From assembly GCA_014728115.1 (NCBI GenBank), contig WJME01000306.1, forward strand, positions 1 to 55,323: 55,323 nt of DNA, given 5' to 3'. The translations under genes and the position numbers were made by a program. This document shows positions 41,643 to 51,809 of this stretch, piece after piece. A model generated the notes under the pieces. The model did no database searches, was not told the DNA's origin, and saw only the letters and a list, made by a program, of their open reading frames with translations. Source of the DNA: Candidatus Zhuqueibacterota bacterium. Its GTDB lineage: Bacteria; Zhuqueibacterota; Zhuqueibacteria; Residuimicrobiales; Oceaniaggregativiventaceae. Positions within the stretch are counted from its first letter, which is position 1. Every line of letters begins with the position of its first letter.

Positions 41643-44600
41643 TAGACAAAAAAATATTTTGTATGTACTCCTTTTCTTGTTGATCCCCATTGGTGTATTT
41701 GCTGGGAATTTGACAAATATATCCGTAGACCTTCAATCAGAGGCTGCGGGTGACTATACAATTTTTACATTCAGTTTCACCAATCAATCCATTATACCCT
41801 CTGCAGGATCTTTTTATTTTAAATTCAAAGAAGATAACGATGATCAGAGTATTTTATTTAATTTGGATCAGCTCCAAGTCGCTTCCATTGATCCCATTCC
41901 AGGTGTAACTGTCGGCTCTTTTGAATCAATCACCCTATCTGCTAATGGTTTTGTCGCTACCTTGAAAAGATCAGGTCAACCCGCTACAAGCATACCTGCA
42001 GGAACAAATATTGTTTTAAAGATGGGTCTAATCCGAAATCCACTCTATCCAGTGGATTATGCTAGAGTAGAGATTCGCACCTTGGATGGGAGTGATCAAG
42101 TATTGGATACGGGTATTACTTCCAATTTCACTATTTTTGGTGCTATCGAAAGTTTTGATTTTTCACCTCTTAGTGTATCTCAGGCAACAGCCGGAGATGC
42201 GATTCCTCTTCAGGTTACCAATGCAAGGGACAAGAATAACCAGAATGCCTCTGGCTGGATTTGGGTCGCAGTTGAAGGGGATGACGCTATTTCTCGTTTT
42301 GGCTATCGTCCCCAGTTGAACCCTATTTATGTCGACAATGGCTCTTCCGGTGCGGTCAATCAAAAGGTTTTCAAGGCGGGAAACGACTATCGGTTTTCTG
42401 GGTCTGCCGATCAATACGATTATAGTACGGTCTCCGGAACCTTTGACATCTTGTCAGCAACGGCAGATTCACTTACCCTATCCGGATATCCCTCGACGGT
42501 TCAAAGTGAGGTCGCCTTTCCCGATAGCATTTATGTGTCTGCGCGGGATCAATTTGGAAATATTTCTGCACAATATACCCATACCATCGCATTTTCTACC
42601 TCTGATCCGTCTTCTCTGGTGCAATTACCTGCAGATTATACGTTTAATATTACTGATCAGGGTCGTGCTGCTTTTGATGGAGGGCAATTCGAGCTTGCGA
42701 CTGTTCCTGGTCCTCATACACTGCACGTCGAACAAACAGACAACCCGGATATCGATGGCAAGAGTCAAGAGATATCCGTTTCCGATACTCCCCTTTATCA
42801 GTTCGATATCGCTCTTGTTGACCCGGTCATAGCAGGGGAACCCACACAGGTTCGGGTCAGCAACTTTACGAACGGCTCGACGCTTTTGAATGGTGTCATT
42901 AGCCTGGATTTTGATGATGGTGCTCCTCATCTATCTCCCAACGGCACGGCTCCTATACTCAATGACATTATTGTTCGAAATGGTTCAGGCACGGGGTCTA
43001 TCGTCCTGACCAACGTTGAATCCAATGTGATCATCCGAGCGACGTCTCCTGGCGCTATAGATCGGACAGTGTCCATAGCCAATGTTTTGCCGGGTGATCT
43101 TGGTCGGTTTATCATTTCGGGTTACCCTTCCGTGATCAGCAAGGGGACCCATTTTCCTTCTGCCGTTCAGGTCTCGGTCCAGGATGGATATGGAAACGCC
43201 AAAACAAACTATACAGGATCAATCATTTTTGCCAGTGATACAGATGTCAATATGACACTGCCATCTGGTCCACAGGCCTTTTCTTTTCAGGACAGCAAAT
43301 CCTTTTCCGGTTCATTATTTGCTTTTAACACATCCGGTTCCCAAACCTTTAGGGTTGTCGATCAAAATACCGGCATCAGTTCGACCAGTGACCCCATCCT
43401 GGTGGGTTCTGTGATTATCAAGGAAATTTACTCTCAGGCAGAAAAAGTCGGTGAAGGACAGACTGGAATACGCGTTCTCATGGACGTACAGAATGTTGGG
43501 GGTCAGGATTTTAGCATTAGCAATGCAGATCTTCACTTTGTTGAAGAGACATTCGGTACGAATTATGATCCATATATAGATGTCAGCTTTACTGAAAATA
43601 TTACCCTGGTGCCGGCTGGTGGTATCGAAACCCTTCGTCTTAATGTCAATATCGACGATGGATTGCCCATTCCGGCCAGACCTTTGATTGTCACAGGCAT
43701 TGTACAAGGAACTTCTGGCGGAAATGGAATCAGTGTTCAGGAAACCAACTTGCCCTTAACATGGACCGTGTTTGCTCGCGCAAATCTTGATGTAACCTCT
43801 ATCCTGATAAATGATAACGTCCAGCAGGATACGGTCTTTCAGGGACAAAGTGGTATCCCCCTCAGTATGACGGTTAAGAATATCGCAACCGCGACCAATA
43901 GCGCAGCAGCATTGCTCGAGAATGCGGTTGATCTTACCCCATTTGTTTTTTATCATCAGGGCAGTCAGGTAAATCCGGGTGATTATACAACCGTCGCTTC
44001 GCTCACCAATCCGACCACGGTATCAAAAGGACAGACCGTGACCTTGGATTATACCCTAAAAGTTGCAAATACTGCTGAACCAGGCCTGGTGACTGTTTAT
44101 GCGAACTTGCCTTTTAAGGATGCCATCAGTGATCAATCCCGCACCGCTGGAGTGTTTAACGGAGATAATGATCAGGCCATTATGTTAACAGAGTCCAGGA
44201 TACTTGTAGAATTGACCGAGATTGTACCTTCTCAACTTTCGGTGACTGCCGGTCAGGATTCTGTGTGGGATGTCACAGTCGCTGTTGCCAACAGGGGAGA
44301 GTCTTCGATTGGTCTCGATCTCGATCCCACTATAACCTATTTACAGTTCCGAAATGGCATCGATATTGATAATAGTTTTACCTATCAACAGCCCCTGAAT
44401 ACGGATGAGGGCGGCACAAACATACCGGCCGGCGAAACCCGTCATTTGACGTTCAGAGTTACCCAAACGTCAACTCGCACCGGACCTGTCACAATACTCG
44501 CTACCGTTGAAACGCAGGCAGGGATTCGGGCAGATTCTTTCACATCTCAGGTCACGGGTTCGGTTCTCGTCCAATCTCCAGAAAACCTCGACGTCGCGTC

Positions 44601-47600
44601 TATCACTGCAATGCAAACCACTGTGACGATCGCGGACCCCAATTTTACATGGCCGGTTTCGATGATATTACAAAATAATGGCGCAAGCAGTGTAGAGCTG
44701 GATTTTAACGAAACATCGCTGGATTTACCGGCATCTGAATTCAATACCGCTCATCCCAACTCTTTTCTCGGAGGCGGAACAATCCTCGCCGGGGGACAGC
44801 GCGATACATTGATCTTTGATGTGTCCAGTCAATCAACTGCTACTCAATTGGGAACATTTGATATTGGGGCGATTGTTCATTACACCGTCCTGAATACGGG
44901 TGCCGAAAAATCCTTTACCGTCTCTGGTTTAGACCAAATAACTGTGCAGGATTCTGCCAAGCTTGAAATTCTTCACGTACACACCTCCCGTGACACAGTC
45001 ACCCGTGGAATGGTGCCAAACTGGCAGGTTATCACCGTACTCAGCAATGAACAGGGGGGTGCAGATTTAAAGGTGGACTTTGACGTGGATTCTACGTTTG
45101 CCAAACTTTATGATCCTGATCTGGACACCTTTTTTTCTCTTGACCTGCAAGCACCCAGCACACTGGCTTCCGGGGATAGTATTTTAAGAGCCGGACAAAT
45201 CGATTCGGTCATTTGGTCTTTATCCTCACTTTCAGATGCGCTGGTCGGCAAATACCAGCTTTGGTCGCGGGCAAGGGCCATAGAGCTCAACCGGCAAACA
45301 GCCATGGTCGATACCACTCTTGAATCAGATCAAATCGATTCTCTTTTGATTCAGTATCAAGGTGATCTTGAACCCGTAGCCGCAACCCTGCGGCCCAGAA
45401 ATATTACTCGTGAATCATTTGTCAAGTTTCAGGTCGACATCCGGAACAACGGCGAATCTACCTTATCACTTGATCCTCAACAAACGCGTTTTCGACTCGG
45501 TTCTACGAATATGATCGCTACCCTCGATCCGGCATCCCAAAGAATCATTTCTGCCAGCGAGCAAATCACCCTCTCCTTCATTGTTCAACAGGTGCCGTCG
45601 AGTATCGCAATTCAGAGTTATATCCCTGAACTTCGGCTCGTGGGGATTGAAAATGGCAATGACTATGAAAAGAATCTGATCCTTGACACCATGCCGATAC
45701 AGGTCGTAGAGGCTGGGGAACTGGCCATTCTCTTTGTCCAACCCGACCCGGCTACGGTCTCTGTGGGACAGGAGCGAGACTGGACTATCAATGTCGGGGT
45801 TCAAAACAACGGAGCGGTTGATCTGCAGTTGGACAGTGCCCGGGTAGAGTTTTATAACAATGGAAACAATATTTCTGTGCTGTTTGATCGGGAAACTGCT
45901 TTTTCGTTCAGTAACGGAGGAACGGTTCTTGCGCCGTCCCAAAAGGATACGCTGGTTTTCAATATTTCACATGTCGATTCCCGTACACCTACCGGCCAGG
46001 TCACCTTACCCGTTAAAATATGGATGACCGATGCCGAACAAACCACTCGTAACGTCATCGTGGAAACAAAATCCGGCACGCACGGCCTTTTAACAGTGCA
46101 AGAAACCGGATATCTGGAATTGCTTTCCATACGATCCAGTCAACCCACTGTAACCCGCGGGCAATCAGAATCCTGGCGGGTATGGGTTAAACTTTCCAAT
46201 CCCGGCGGCAGTCAGATCGATATTTTGGGTGGACAAAGCCGGTTGGATTTCGGTGAAAACGGACAATGGAACAACTCTTTTACAGTCGAACCCGCTAGCG
46301 ATTTACAAGTACCTCCGGGCTCGATCGATTCTTTGTCTTTTGCAATCTCACAAGTGGGCACCAATATCAACTTACTTGGCGAGCTGGATGTATCTGCATT
46401 TGTTTCCGCCAGAGAGATGAATACCGCTCAAATAACAGAGCTCGATACGCTTGTCAATGGTGCGCCTGCCCGTGTAAAAGTGACTGTTCAAGATTCGGCT
46501 TTTCTGAGGATTAAAAATCTGTTTGCCGACGTCCCCAACTTTCCTTTTGTAAATGTGGGTCAGGAATTCTTCCTCTCGACTCGTATGGAAAATCCGGGTA
46601 ATGGTGATTTGGTAGAATATGCCAGGCTATTATATCTACACCAGGATGACGATTTCGAGTTTGTGAATGGCAATCAAACGGTTGTGGATTCAATTTATGC
46701 CGGACAGGTGGTGTTCAGTGATACTGATGTGCGTGTCAGAGCTATTGGCTCATCCGGGTCTTCTGGCTCCTTGACAGTAACTATCGACTCTTCAAAAGCA
46801 CGAAATACAGGCCAAGACGTAGAGGTGCTTCCCCCTGTTTCGCCGGCCGACACTTTGGTTACTTTGACGTTTCAAGACCCTGCAGTACTTTCTTTTGATT
46901 CTCTGTTTACCTCACAGGACACGTTGCCTGCCGGAACGATTGATCCCTGGACGATCACTGCACGGGTAAGCAATGCCGGTGAGGCCGATCTCTTGTTAAA
47001 AACACCCAGCTCCGACGACATAACCTTTAATCGGGAAGGCTATGTCGTAAAACCTCCTACTTTGACAACCGCGCAAAAAAGACTGTCAAATGGCGAGTCT
47101 CTGGATTTACTCTATACGGTTATAAATACTCCAAGCCGGAGCGGAATCATCAATATCGATCTTGAACTGACGGCAAATGATGCCAATGATACCACTGCCG
47201 TCCTGGGCCCGGAATCAAAGAATGCTCAGATATATGTTCGCACGAGTTCTGGCGTGCGATTGAGCAAAACATTTATCGATCCTTCGCTGTTCAACGGCGT
47301 TTTAAGCAATGATACTCTTTATACCGTTACTGGTCAAGTGTTTCCGGTCTCTGTCGAAGTGACCAATGTCGGGGCCCAGCGTCTCGATTCTGTTTGGGTA
47401 AACATGTTCTCAGATCAGTACGAATTTACAGAATCCGATAGCGTATTATTGACCTCTGTCGCCTCTTTGGATACGGCAGTATTCTATATTAAATCTCCGG
47501 AAAATGCCTCGTTGAAGGAAAGTCTCAATTCAAAAATTCTCAAGGCCATCGGATTGGATAAAGCTCAGGCAAGAATTTTCCCTGCCCAAGATTCGACCCA

Positions 47601-50600
47601 ATGGGTAAAAACACATACGCCGGCACAACTCACTATAGAGCGTGTGGATATCAATGCCATACGAGAAAACAGAGTGAGTTTCGGACACGACTTTACGGTC
47701 AATGTTTCGGTTCGCAATGATGGACAAGAGCCAGCCAAAGGCGTAAAAGTCAAACTTGCAGCGGATCCGGAGATTGTCGACCTTGTCGATACGCTCAAAA
47801 CGTTTCCAGTCGATATAGCCGCCGGCGAATCCTTCCAACTTGCATTTGCGGCTCGAGCTCAATCCACCTCTGACATTGTTACCTTCAGCGCCGAAATCGA
47901 TACGGCGAGCGGACGGTTTTCAAACTCTGCTGCGACTCTTATCGATCCTGGTACCGCCCGGTTTGCACAGGCAATCATTCAATCGCCCGCGGTCCTGCAA
48001 GTTGACGATGTCATCGACAATGTAACCGAAATCCAGGCCGGCGATAGCAAAAATATGTGGACTATCAAGACGATTGTCCGAAACAGTGGTGAGGCCGATT
48101 TGCTTTTTACCGGGATCGACGAAGGTGATATTCAGTTTAGAACCAATGGTCAACTGGACCGGGATTTTGAAATCGTGCCTCCAACCCGAATGGCAAAGAG
48201 AAATGATTTTGTATTGGGTGGCGGGCAGGTCGATACATTGATTTATCGAGTGAGTGAGAACGGCAAAATTGCAGGCGAATCACAATATACTGTTTCTTTA
48301 ACAGCCCGGGATCTCAACAAGCCGGATACTCAAACTCCACTTTCTGCTGCCGGCACAGGTAACGTAACCGTGACCAGTCGGGCATGGATTCGTGTCGATC
48401 GTGTAGAGATCCCCTCCTTCGGAACCGCCATAGATGGATCCAGCCTGATTAATCGGGATCAAGAATTCAAGGTGCAGATCCGCGTAGAAACAGGAGAATT
48501 TGCCGGTGTAGATAGCGTCATGATTAGGCTGGTCTCAGATAAGCAGTTGTCTCTATCAGAGCCAGATACGCTTTTTGTCGATTTTATACCTGCAGAAGAA
48601 GAATCCATTTCCGAGGTCACATTGACCGCAGATTCTGACTGGGACCCGACCCTTGAACAAATCAGTGAAACCTTTACGGCCGAAATATTACGCGCCAAAG
48701 CTCAAGGATCACAACTCTTGGCCCAAATCCGGGCTCCTGATCGGCCTGAGGATGCGCAAGCGACGGTTTGGATTCAGGTCCCTGCAATTGTGGATATGGA
48801 AGGGGCTTTTTCCAACCCGTCGGACTCTATCGTGACGTTGAATCAGGAATTCGATTTAAAGGCGATCGTTACTAATTTGGGCAGCGGTCCGGTGCGTGAT
48901 GGCCGTGTCATGTTGAATTTGCCTGATGGCTATCGAGCAAAAAATGCTGCTGGTGAATGGATCGAGGGATCTCTGACCAAGGGATTTAAAATACAGAATC
49001 TGGAATCGAGCAAAGAGATCGTATACAATCTCATGGCTCCGGAGACAGAATCGACTCCTGACACCTTGGTCTTATCTCTGGTGGGTGACCCGATAGACGT
49101 CAATAGTGGTCAACCTGCTGAGGTCGCACGTTCCGCAGACACATTGTTCGTTTCTACTCTGAACACCAACTTATCGGTCGAGTCTTTTGCCATTTCTGCG
49201 CCCTCGGGTGCCACAGATGGAGTTTTGTCTACTGAACAAACCTTCAGGATTCGCGCGGCGATTAATGCCACCAAAAATCTGCAAGAGGTGACTGCAAAAC
49301 TCTTGTTGCCGAGTACTTTGAACTATCAGCTTTCTACACTGGCCCAGGTTCCTGTAAACGAGAGCGAGGCCCAGTGGGAGCTTCTTGTGCCTAATGAACC
49401 TATATTATCTCCGCATACATTTCGTCTGGAAGTTCAGGCTCTGAACGGAGATGACAGGATTACCGTGACAGATTCTCTCACTGTAGAATCTGTGGTACGC
49501 CGGGCAAATCTATACCTCACCACCCTCGAGGTCTCTCGCCCCCTCAGCGTGATGCAGGATGGACAGGCGGTCTTTTCCACCGGCCAGACAGCGACATTGC
49601 GCACGAGTATTCAAAATTTTGGCGACGCGGGAATTCTGGATGACGGTACAGGCACGGTAAGGCTCGACTTTTTGGCCAGTGGTTTGACATTGGTAGATGA
49701 CAATGACAGTCAGCAAGTTCCCTTTAATGTAGACTCTGATGTGTCCTGGGATGTGAAAGCACCCTCTGTGGTCACCGATTTGAAAGAAATCCGGGTTCAT
49801 ATCAATAATATTCCCCTCGATGAAAACAGCGGGTTGCCGGCTTTAATCTCCAACTCTCCGAACATCCTCAAAGTACGCACGGAAAATCGGGGGTCCATTG
49901 TCGTGCACTCTTTGCGGATCAGTGAACCATCAGGAGCAACTGATGATACACTGTCTACGGGTCAAAATTTTCGAATTCAGGCGGAAATCAGTTCTGATCG
50001 AATCGCTCCTGACATGAAAGCTAGGATTCATTTCAGTTCCGAAGAATTTATTCCTGCTGTTCAGGATGTCGACGTTCCGCAAGGCGATAGGGTCCTGGTT
50101 TATTGGAGTGTAAGGGCCCCTGACAATGCGAGTCCTACGGGCGAAAGAATATGGATCACGGTCAACGGGACGGATCAGGGCTCCGGAGAAAAAGTTTCTG
50201 TACAAATCGATCCTTTTCAGGTGATTATTCAGGAAGCAACGGTCTTTTCAATCCTTCCCAGCATCAGTTTTCCCGAGGGATTGACAGATCTTGTATCCAC
50301 AGATCAGGAGTTCAGGTTAACCGCCACGGTACAGCATACAGGCGCACCTTTTATTGACGGCGACAGTTTATCCGTGCAACTAATTCGCCCGGAAACCTAT
50401 ACATTTATTCAGGACAATCCGATTAAGCGTTCTGCAGGCGATACAATTACCTGGGCATTGCGGGCTCCGTCTGACCCTCCTCCGGGATTGTCCACATTTC
50501 GATTTGTGATCACCGATGTCCCCCGGGATGCTAACTCGGGTCAAAAAGCAAGGGTTCGGAATGAGGATGTTCGCTTTGCCATTCAAACGGTTGAAAAGGC

Positions 50601-51798
50601 CAAAATCGTTCTCAGAGCTTTTCTCGATACCCGAACTGAAATCGATTCCGGTAGTGTCCGCATAGGAAGTGAGTTCCAGGTGATGGCTCGTATGGAGAAC
50701 GCGGGACAAGCTGGTTTTGCGCAAAATTCCACCGCAAAAGCCAGACTCGTTCTTCCTGAAAGCGGGTTTACCACCTCTGAACCATTGTTAAAAACCACAA
50801 CCGGTAATCAATTTTCCTGGCGTATTCAGGCACCTACAGAACTCATCGATACAGCGCAGAGAATTCAGGTTATTTTACAAGAGGTCCCATTTGATCAGTA
50901 TGCAGGCACACCTGCAGCAGTGCTCGATGATACGGCTGATGTTTTTGTTACCACCGAAGCGGGTATGGTTTTGGTTTCCCAATATCCGGTTCGCCAGGGT
51001 CATATGGTTGGCAAAGGCAATACTGATGTCCCTGTTTTGGGTTTGCGATTTAAAAACAAAGATTCTGGGTCCAATACTCAGAGTGAATTGCGTGGATTGC
51101 AATTGACATTCATGGATCGCCTTGGTAATCCATTGCGAGCTGTTGATATTATCAGTCAGATCAAAGCTGTCAATCACTCTGATCCGCAGCAGGTCTATAT
51201 TCAGACCACAGAGATCGGACAACAGAGATTTCAGTTTCTTGATTTTAGAGACATGATGCCCGACACAATCAAAGGGATAGAATCTGATTCTATAGAGATT
51301 AGGGTAGATATTCTTCCTGATGCAAAAGTGGACAATTTTAAGGTGGTTTTGGATTCCACATCTCATGTCTATGCCTATGATGCGATCTCTTCATTTCAAC
51401 TCGCCGTGGGCAATGCTGACGGCCAGCGTGTTGATAGGCTGGCTATCAATTCGAACGTGACCGTGCTTGTTGGAAGAGAGCTTGGAGATTCATTTTTTAC
51501 CTATCCCAATCCATTTGGCAACTCGCAACGGCCGATTACAAAGTTTGTCTATACCCTTAAACAGGATAGTGACGTAACCATACGAATATTTACACTTACG
51601 GGTGAACTTGTTCGGGAAATGAACTTTACCAAGGACCAGAATATCCGGGAAACCCGGGCGGGTATGCATGAAGGAGAGGTTATTTGGGATGGCAAGAATG
51701 GCAATGGCATTCGAGTTTTAAACGGTGTGTATATCGCCTATATTACAGCTGTTGACTATGGCGAAATCGCCAAAACCAAAATTGCGGTTGTCAAATAA
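41635..51798 (+). CDS. Giant secreted multi-Ig protein with C-terminal FlgD-like/sorting-type domain
   Basis: This is a 3387-residue protein starting MIDRQKNILYVLLFLLIPIG with a signal peptide ending near VFAG. Two filamin/Big1-like repeats lie near residues 270-400 and 490-600 (LSGYPSTVQSEVAFP, ISGYPSVISKGTHFP, VSVQDGYGNAKTNYTG). Many CARDB-like repeats of about 110-150 residues follow. One set (about 720-2150) has a pattern like VTxGQxxxWxVxVxVxNxG and ends GQxDTLxFxV. A C-terminal set (about 2350-3130) has WxVxAP and a PxDxNSGxxA motif. The last 105 residues (YPNPFGNSQRPITKFVYTLK, VIWDGKNGNGIRVLNGVYIA) are a FlgD-like Ig domain, typical of cell-surface or secreted proteins in FCB-type bacteria. 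I noticed no cysteine. It is probably an adhesin or surface fibre. Confidence 0.85.
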   Translation: MIDRQKNILYVLLFLLIPIGVFAGNLTNISVDLQSEAAGDYTIFTFSFTNQSIIPSAGSFYFKFKEDNDDQSILFNLDQLQVASIDPIPGVTVGSFESITLSANGFVATLKRSGQPATSIPAGTNIVLKMGLIRNPLYPVDYARVEIRTLDGSDQVLDTGITSNFTIFGAIESFDFSPLSVSQATAGDAIPLQVTNARDKNNQNASGWIWVAVEGDDAISRFGYRPQLNPIYVDNGSSGAVNQKVFKAGNDYRFSGSADQYDYSTVSGTFDILSATADSLTLSGYPSTVQSEVAFPDSIYVSARDQFGNISAQYTHTIAFSTSDPSSLVQLPADYTFNITDQGRAAFDGGQFELATVPGPHTLHVEQTDNPDIDGKSQEISVSDTPLYQFDIALVDPVIAGEPTQVRVSNFTNGSTLLNGVISLDFDDGAPHLSPNGTAPILNDIIVRNGSGTGSIVLTNVESNVIIRATSPGAIDRTVSIANVLPGDLGRFIISGYPSVISKGTHFPSAVQVSVQDGYGNAKTNYTGSIIFASDTDVNMTLPSGPQAFSFQDSKSFSGSLFAFNTSGSQTFRVVDQNTGISSTSDPILVGSVIIKEIYSQAEKVGEGQTGIRVLMDVQNVGGQDFSISNADLHFVEETFGTNYDPYIDVSFTENITLVPAGGIETLRLNVNIDDGLPIPARPLIVTGIVQGTSGGNGISVQETNLPLTWTVFARANLDVTSILINDNVQQDTVFQGQSGIPLSMTVKNIATATNSAAALLENAVDLTPFVFYHQGSQVNPGDYTTVASLTNPTTVSKGQTVTLDYTLKVANTAEPGLVTVYANLPFKDAISDQSRTAGVFNGDNDQAIMLTESRILVELTEIVPSQLSVTAGQDSVWDVTVAVANRGESSIGLDLDPTITYLQFRNGIDIDNSFTYQQPLNTDEGGTNIPAGETRHLTFRVTQTSTRTGPVTILATVETQAGIRADSFTSQVTGSVLVQSPENLDVASITAMQTTVTIADPNFTWPVSMILQNNGASSVELDFNETSLDLPASEFNTAHPNSFLGGGTILAGGQRDTLIFDVSSQSTATQLGTFDIGAIVHYTVLNTGAEKSFTVSGLDQITVQDSAKLEILHVHTSRDTVTRGMVPNWQVITVLSNEQGGADLKVDFDVDSTFAKLYDPDLDTFFSLDLQAPSTLASGDSILRAGQIDSVIWSLSSLSDALVGKYQLWSRARAIELNRQTAMVDTTLESDQIDSLLIQYQGDLEPVAATLRPRNITRESFVKFQVDIRNNGESTLSLDPQQTRFRLGSTNMIATLDPASQRIISASEQITLSFIVQQVPSSIAIQSYIPELRLVGIENGNDYEKNLILDTMPIQVVEAGELAILFVQPDPATVSVGQERDWTINVGVQNNGAVDLQLDSARVEFYNNGNNISVLFDRETAFSFSNGGTVLAPSQKDTLVFNISHVDSRTPTGQVTLPVKIWMTDAEQTTRNVIVETKSGTHGLLTVQETGYLELLSIRSSQPTVTRGQSESWRVWVKLSNPGGSQIDILGGQSRLDFGENGQWNNSFTVEPASDLQVPPGSIDSLSFAISQVGTNINLLGELDVSAFVSAREMNTAQITELDTLVNGAPARVKVTVQDSAFLRIKNLFADVPNFPFVNVGQEFFLSTRMENPGNGDLVEYARLLYLHQDDDFEFVNGNQTVVDSIYAGQVVFSDTDVRVRAIGSSGSSGSLTVTIDSSKARNTGQDVEVLPPVSPADTLVTLTFQDPAVLSFDSLFTSQDTLPAGTIDPWTITARVSNAGEADLLLKTPSSDDITFNREGYVVKPPTLTTAQKRLSNGESLDLLYTVINTPSRSGIINIDLELTANDANDTTAVLGPESKNAQIYVRTSSGVRLSKTFIDPSLFNGVLSNDTLYTVTGQVFPVSVEVTNVGAQRLDSVWVNMFSDQYEFTESDSVLLTSVASLDTAVFYIKSPENASLKESLNSKILKAIGLDKAQARIFPAQDSTQWVKTHTPAQLTIERVDINAIRENRVSFGHDFTVNVSVRNDGQEPAKGVKVKLAADPEIVDLVDTLKTFPVDIAAGESFQLAFAARAQSTSDIVTFSAEIDTASGRFSNSAATLIDPGTARFAQAIIQSPAVLQVDDVIDNVTEIQAGDSKNMWTIKTIVRNSGEADLLFTGIDEGDIQFRTNGQLDRDFEIVPPTRMAKRNDFVLGGGQVDTLIYRVSENGKIAGESQYTVSLTARDLNKPDTQTPLSAAGTGNVTVTSRAWIRVDRVEIPSFGTAIDGSSLINRDQEFKVQIRVETGEFAGVDSVMIRLVSDKQLSLSEPDTLFVDFIPAEEESISEVTLTADSDWDPTLEQISETFTAEILRAKAQGSQLLAQIRAPDRPEDAQATVWIQVPAIVDMEGAFSNPSDSIVTLNQEFDLKAIVTNLGSGPVRDGRVMLNLPDGYRAKNAAGEWIEGSLTKGFKIQNLESSKEIVYNLMAPETESTPDTLVLSLVGDPIDVNSGQPAEVARSADTLFVSTLNTNLSVESFAISAPSGATDGVLSTEQTFRIRAAINATKNLQEVTAKLLLPSTLNYQLSTLAQVPVNESEAQWELLVPNEPILSPHTFRLEVQALNGDDRITVTDSLTVESVVRRANLYLTTLEVSRPLSVMQDGQAVFSTGQTATLRTSIQNFGDAGILDDGTGTVRLDFLASGLTLVDDNDSQQVPFNVDSDVSWDVKAPSVVTDLKEIRVHINNIPLDENSGLPALISNSPNILKVRTENRGSIVVHSLRISEPSGATDDTLSTGQNFRIQAEISSDRIAPDMKARIHFSSEEFIPAVQDVDVPQGDRVLVYWSVRAPDNASPTGERIWITVNGTDQGSGEKVSVQIDPFQVIIQEATVFSILPSISFPEGLTDLVSTDQEFRLTATVQHTGAPFIDGDSLSVQLIRPETYTFIQDNPIKRSAGDTITWALRAPSDPPPGLSTFRFVITDVPRDANSGQKARVRNEDVRFAIQTVEKAKIVLRAFLDTRTEIDSGSVRIGSEFQVMARMENAGQAGFAQNSTAKARLVLPESGFTTSEPLLKTTTGNQFSWRIQAPTELIDTAQRIQVILQEVPFDQYAGTPAAVLDDTADVFVTTEAGMVLVSQYPVRQGHMVGKGNTDVPVLGLRFKNKDSGSNTQSELRGLQLTFMDRLGNPLRAVDIISQIKAVNHSDPQQVYIQTTEIGQQRFQFLDFRDMMPDTIKGIESDSIEIRVDILPDAKVDNFKVVLDSTSHVYAYDAISSFQLAVGNADGQRVDRLAINSNVTVLVGRELGDSFFTYPNPFGNSQRPITKFVYTLKQDSDVTIRIFTLTGELVREMNFTKDQNIRETRAGMHEGEVIWDGKNGNGIRVLNGVYIAYITAVDYGEIAKTKIAVVK

Positions 51799-51809
51799 GA
51801 AAGTTGAAT

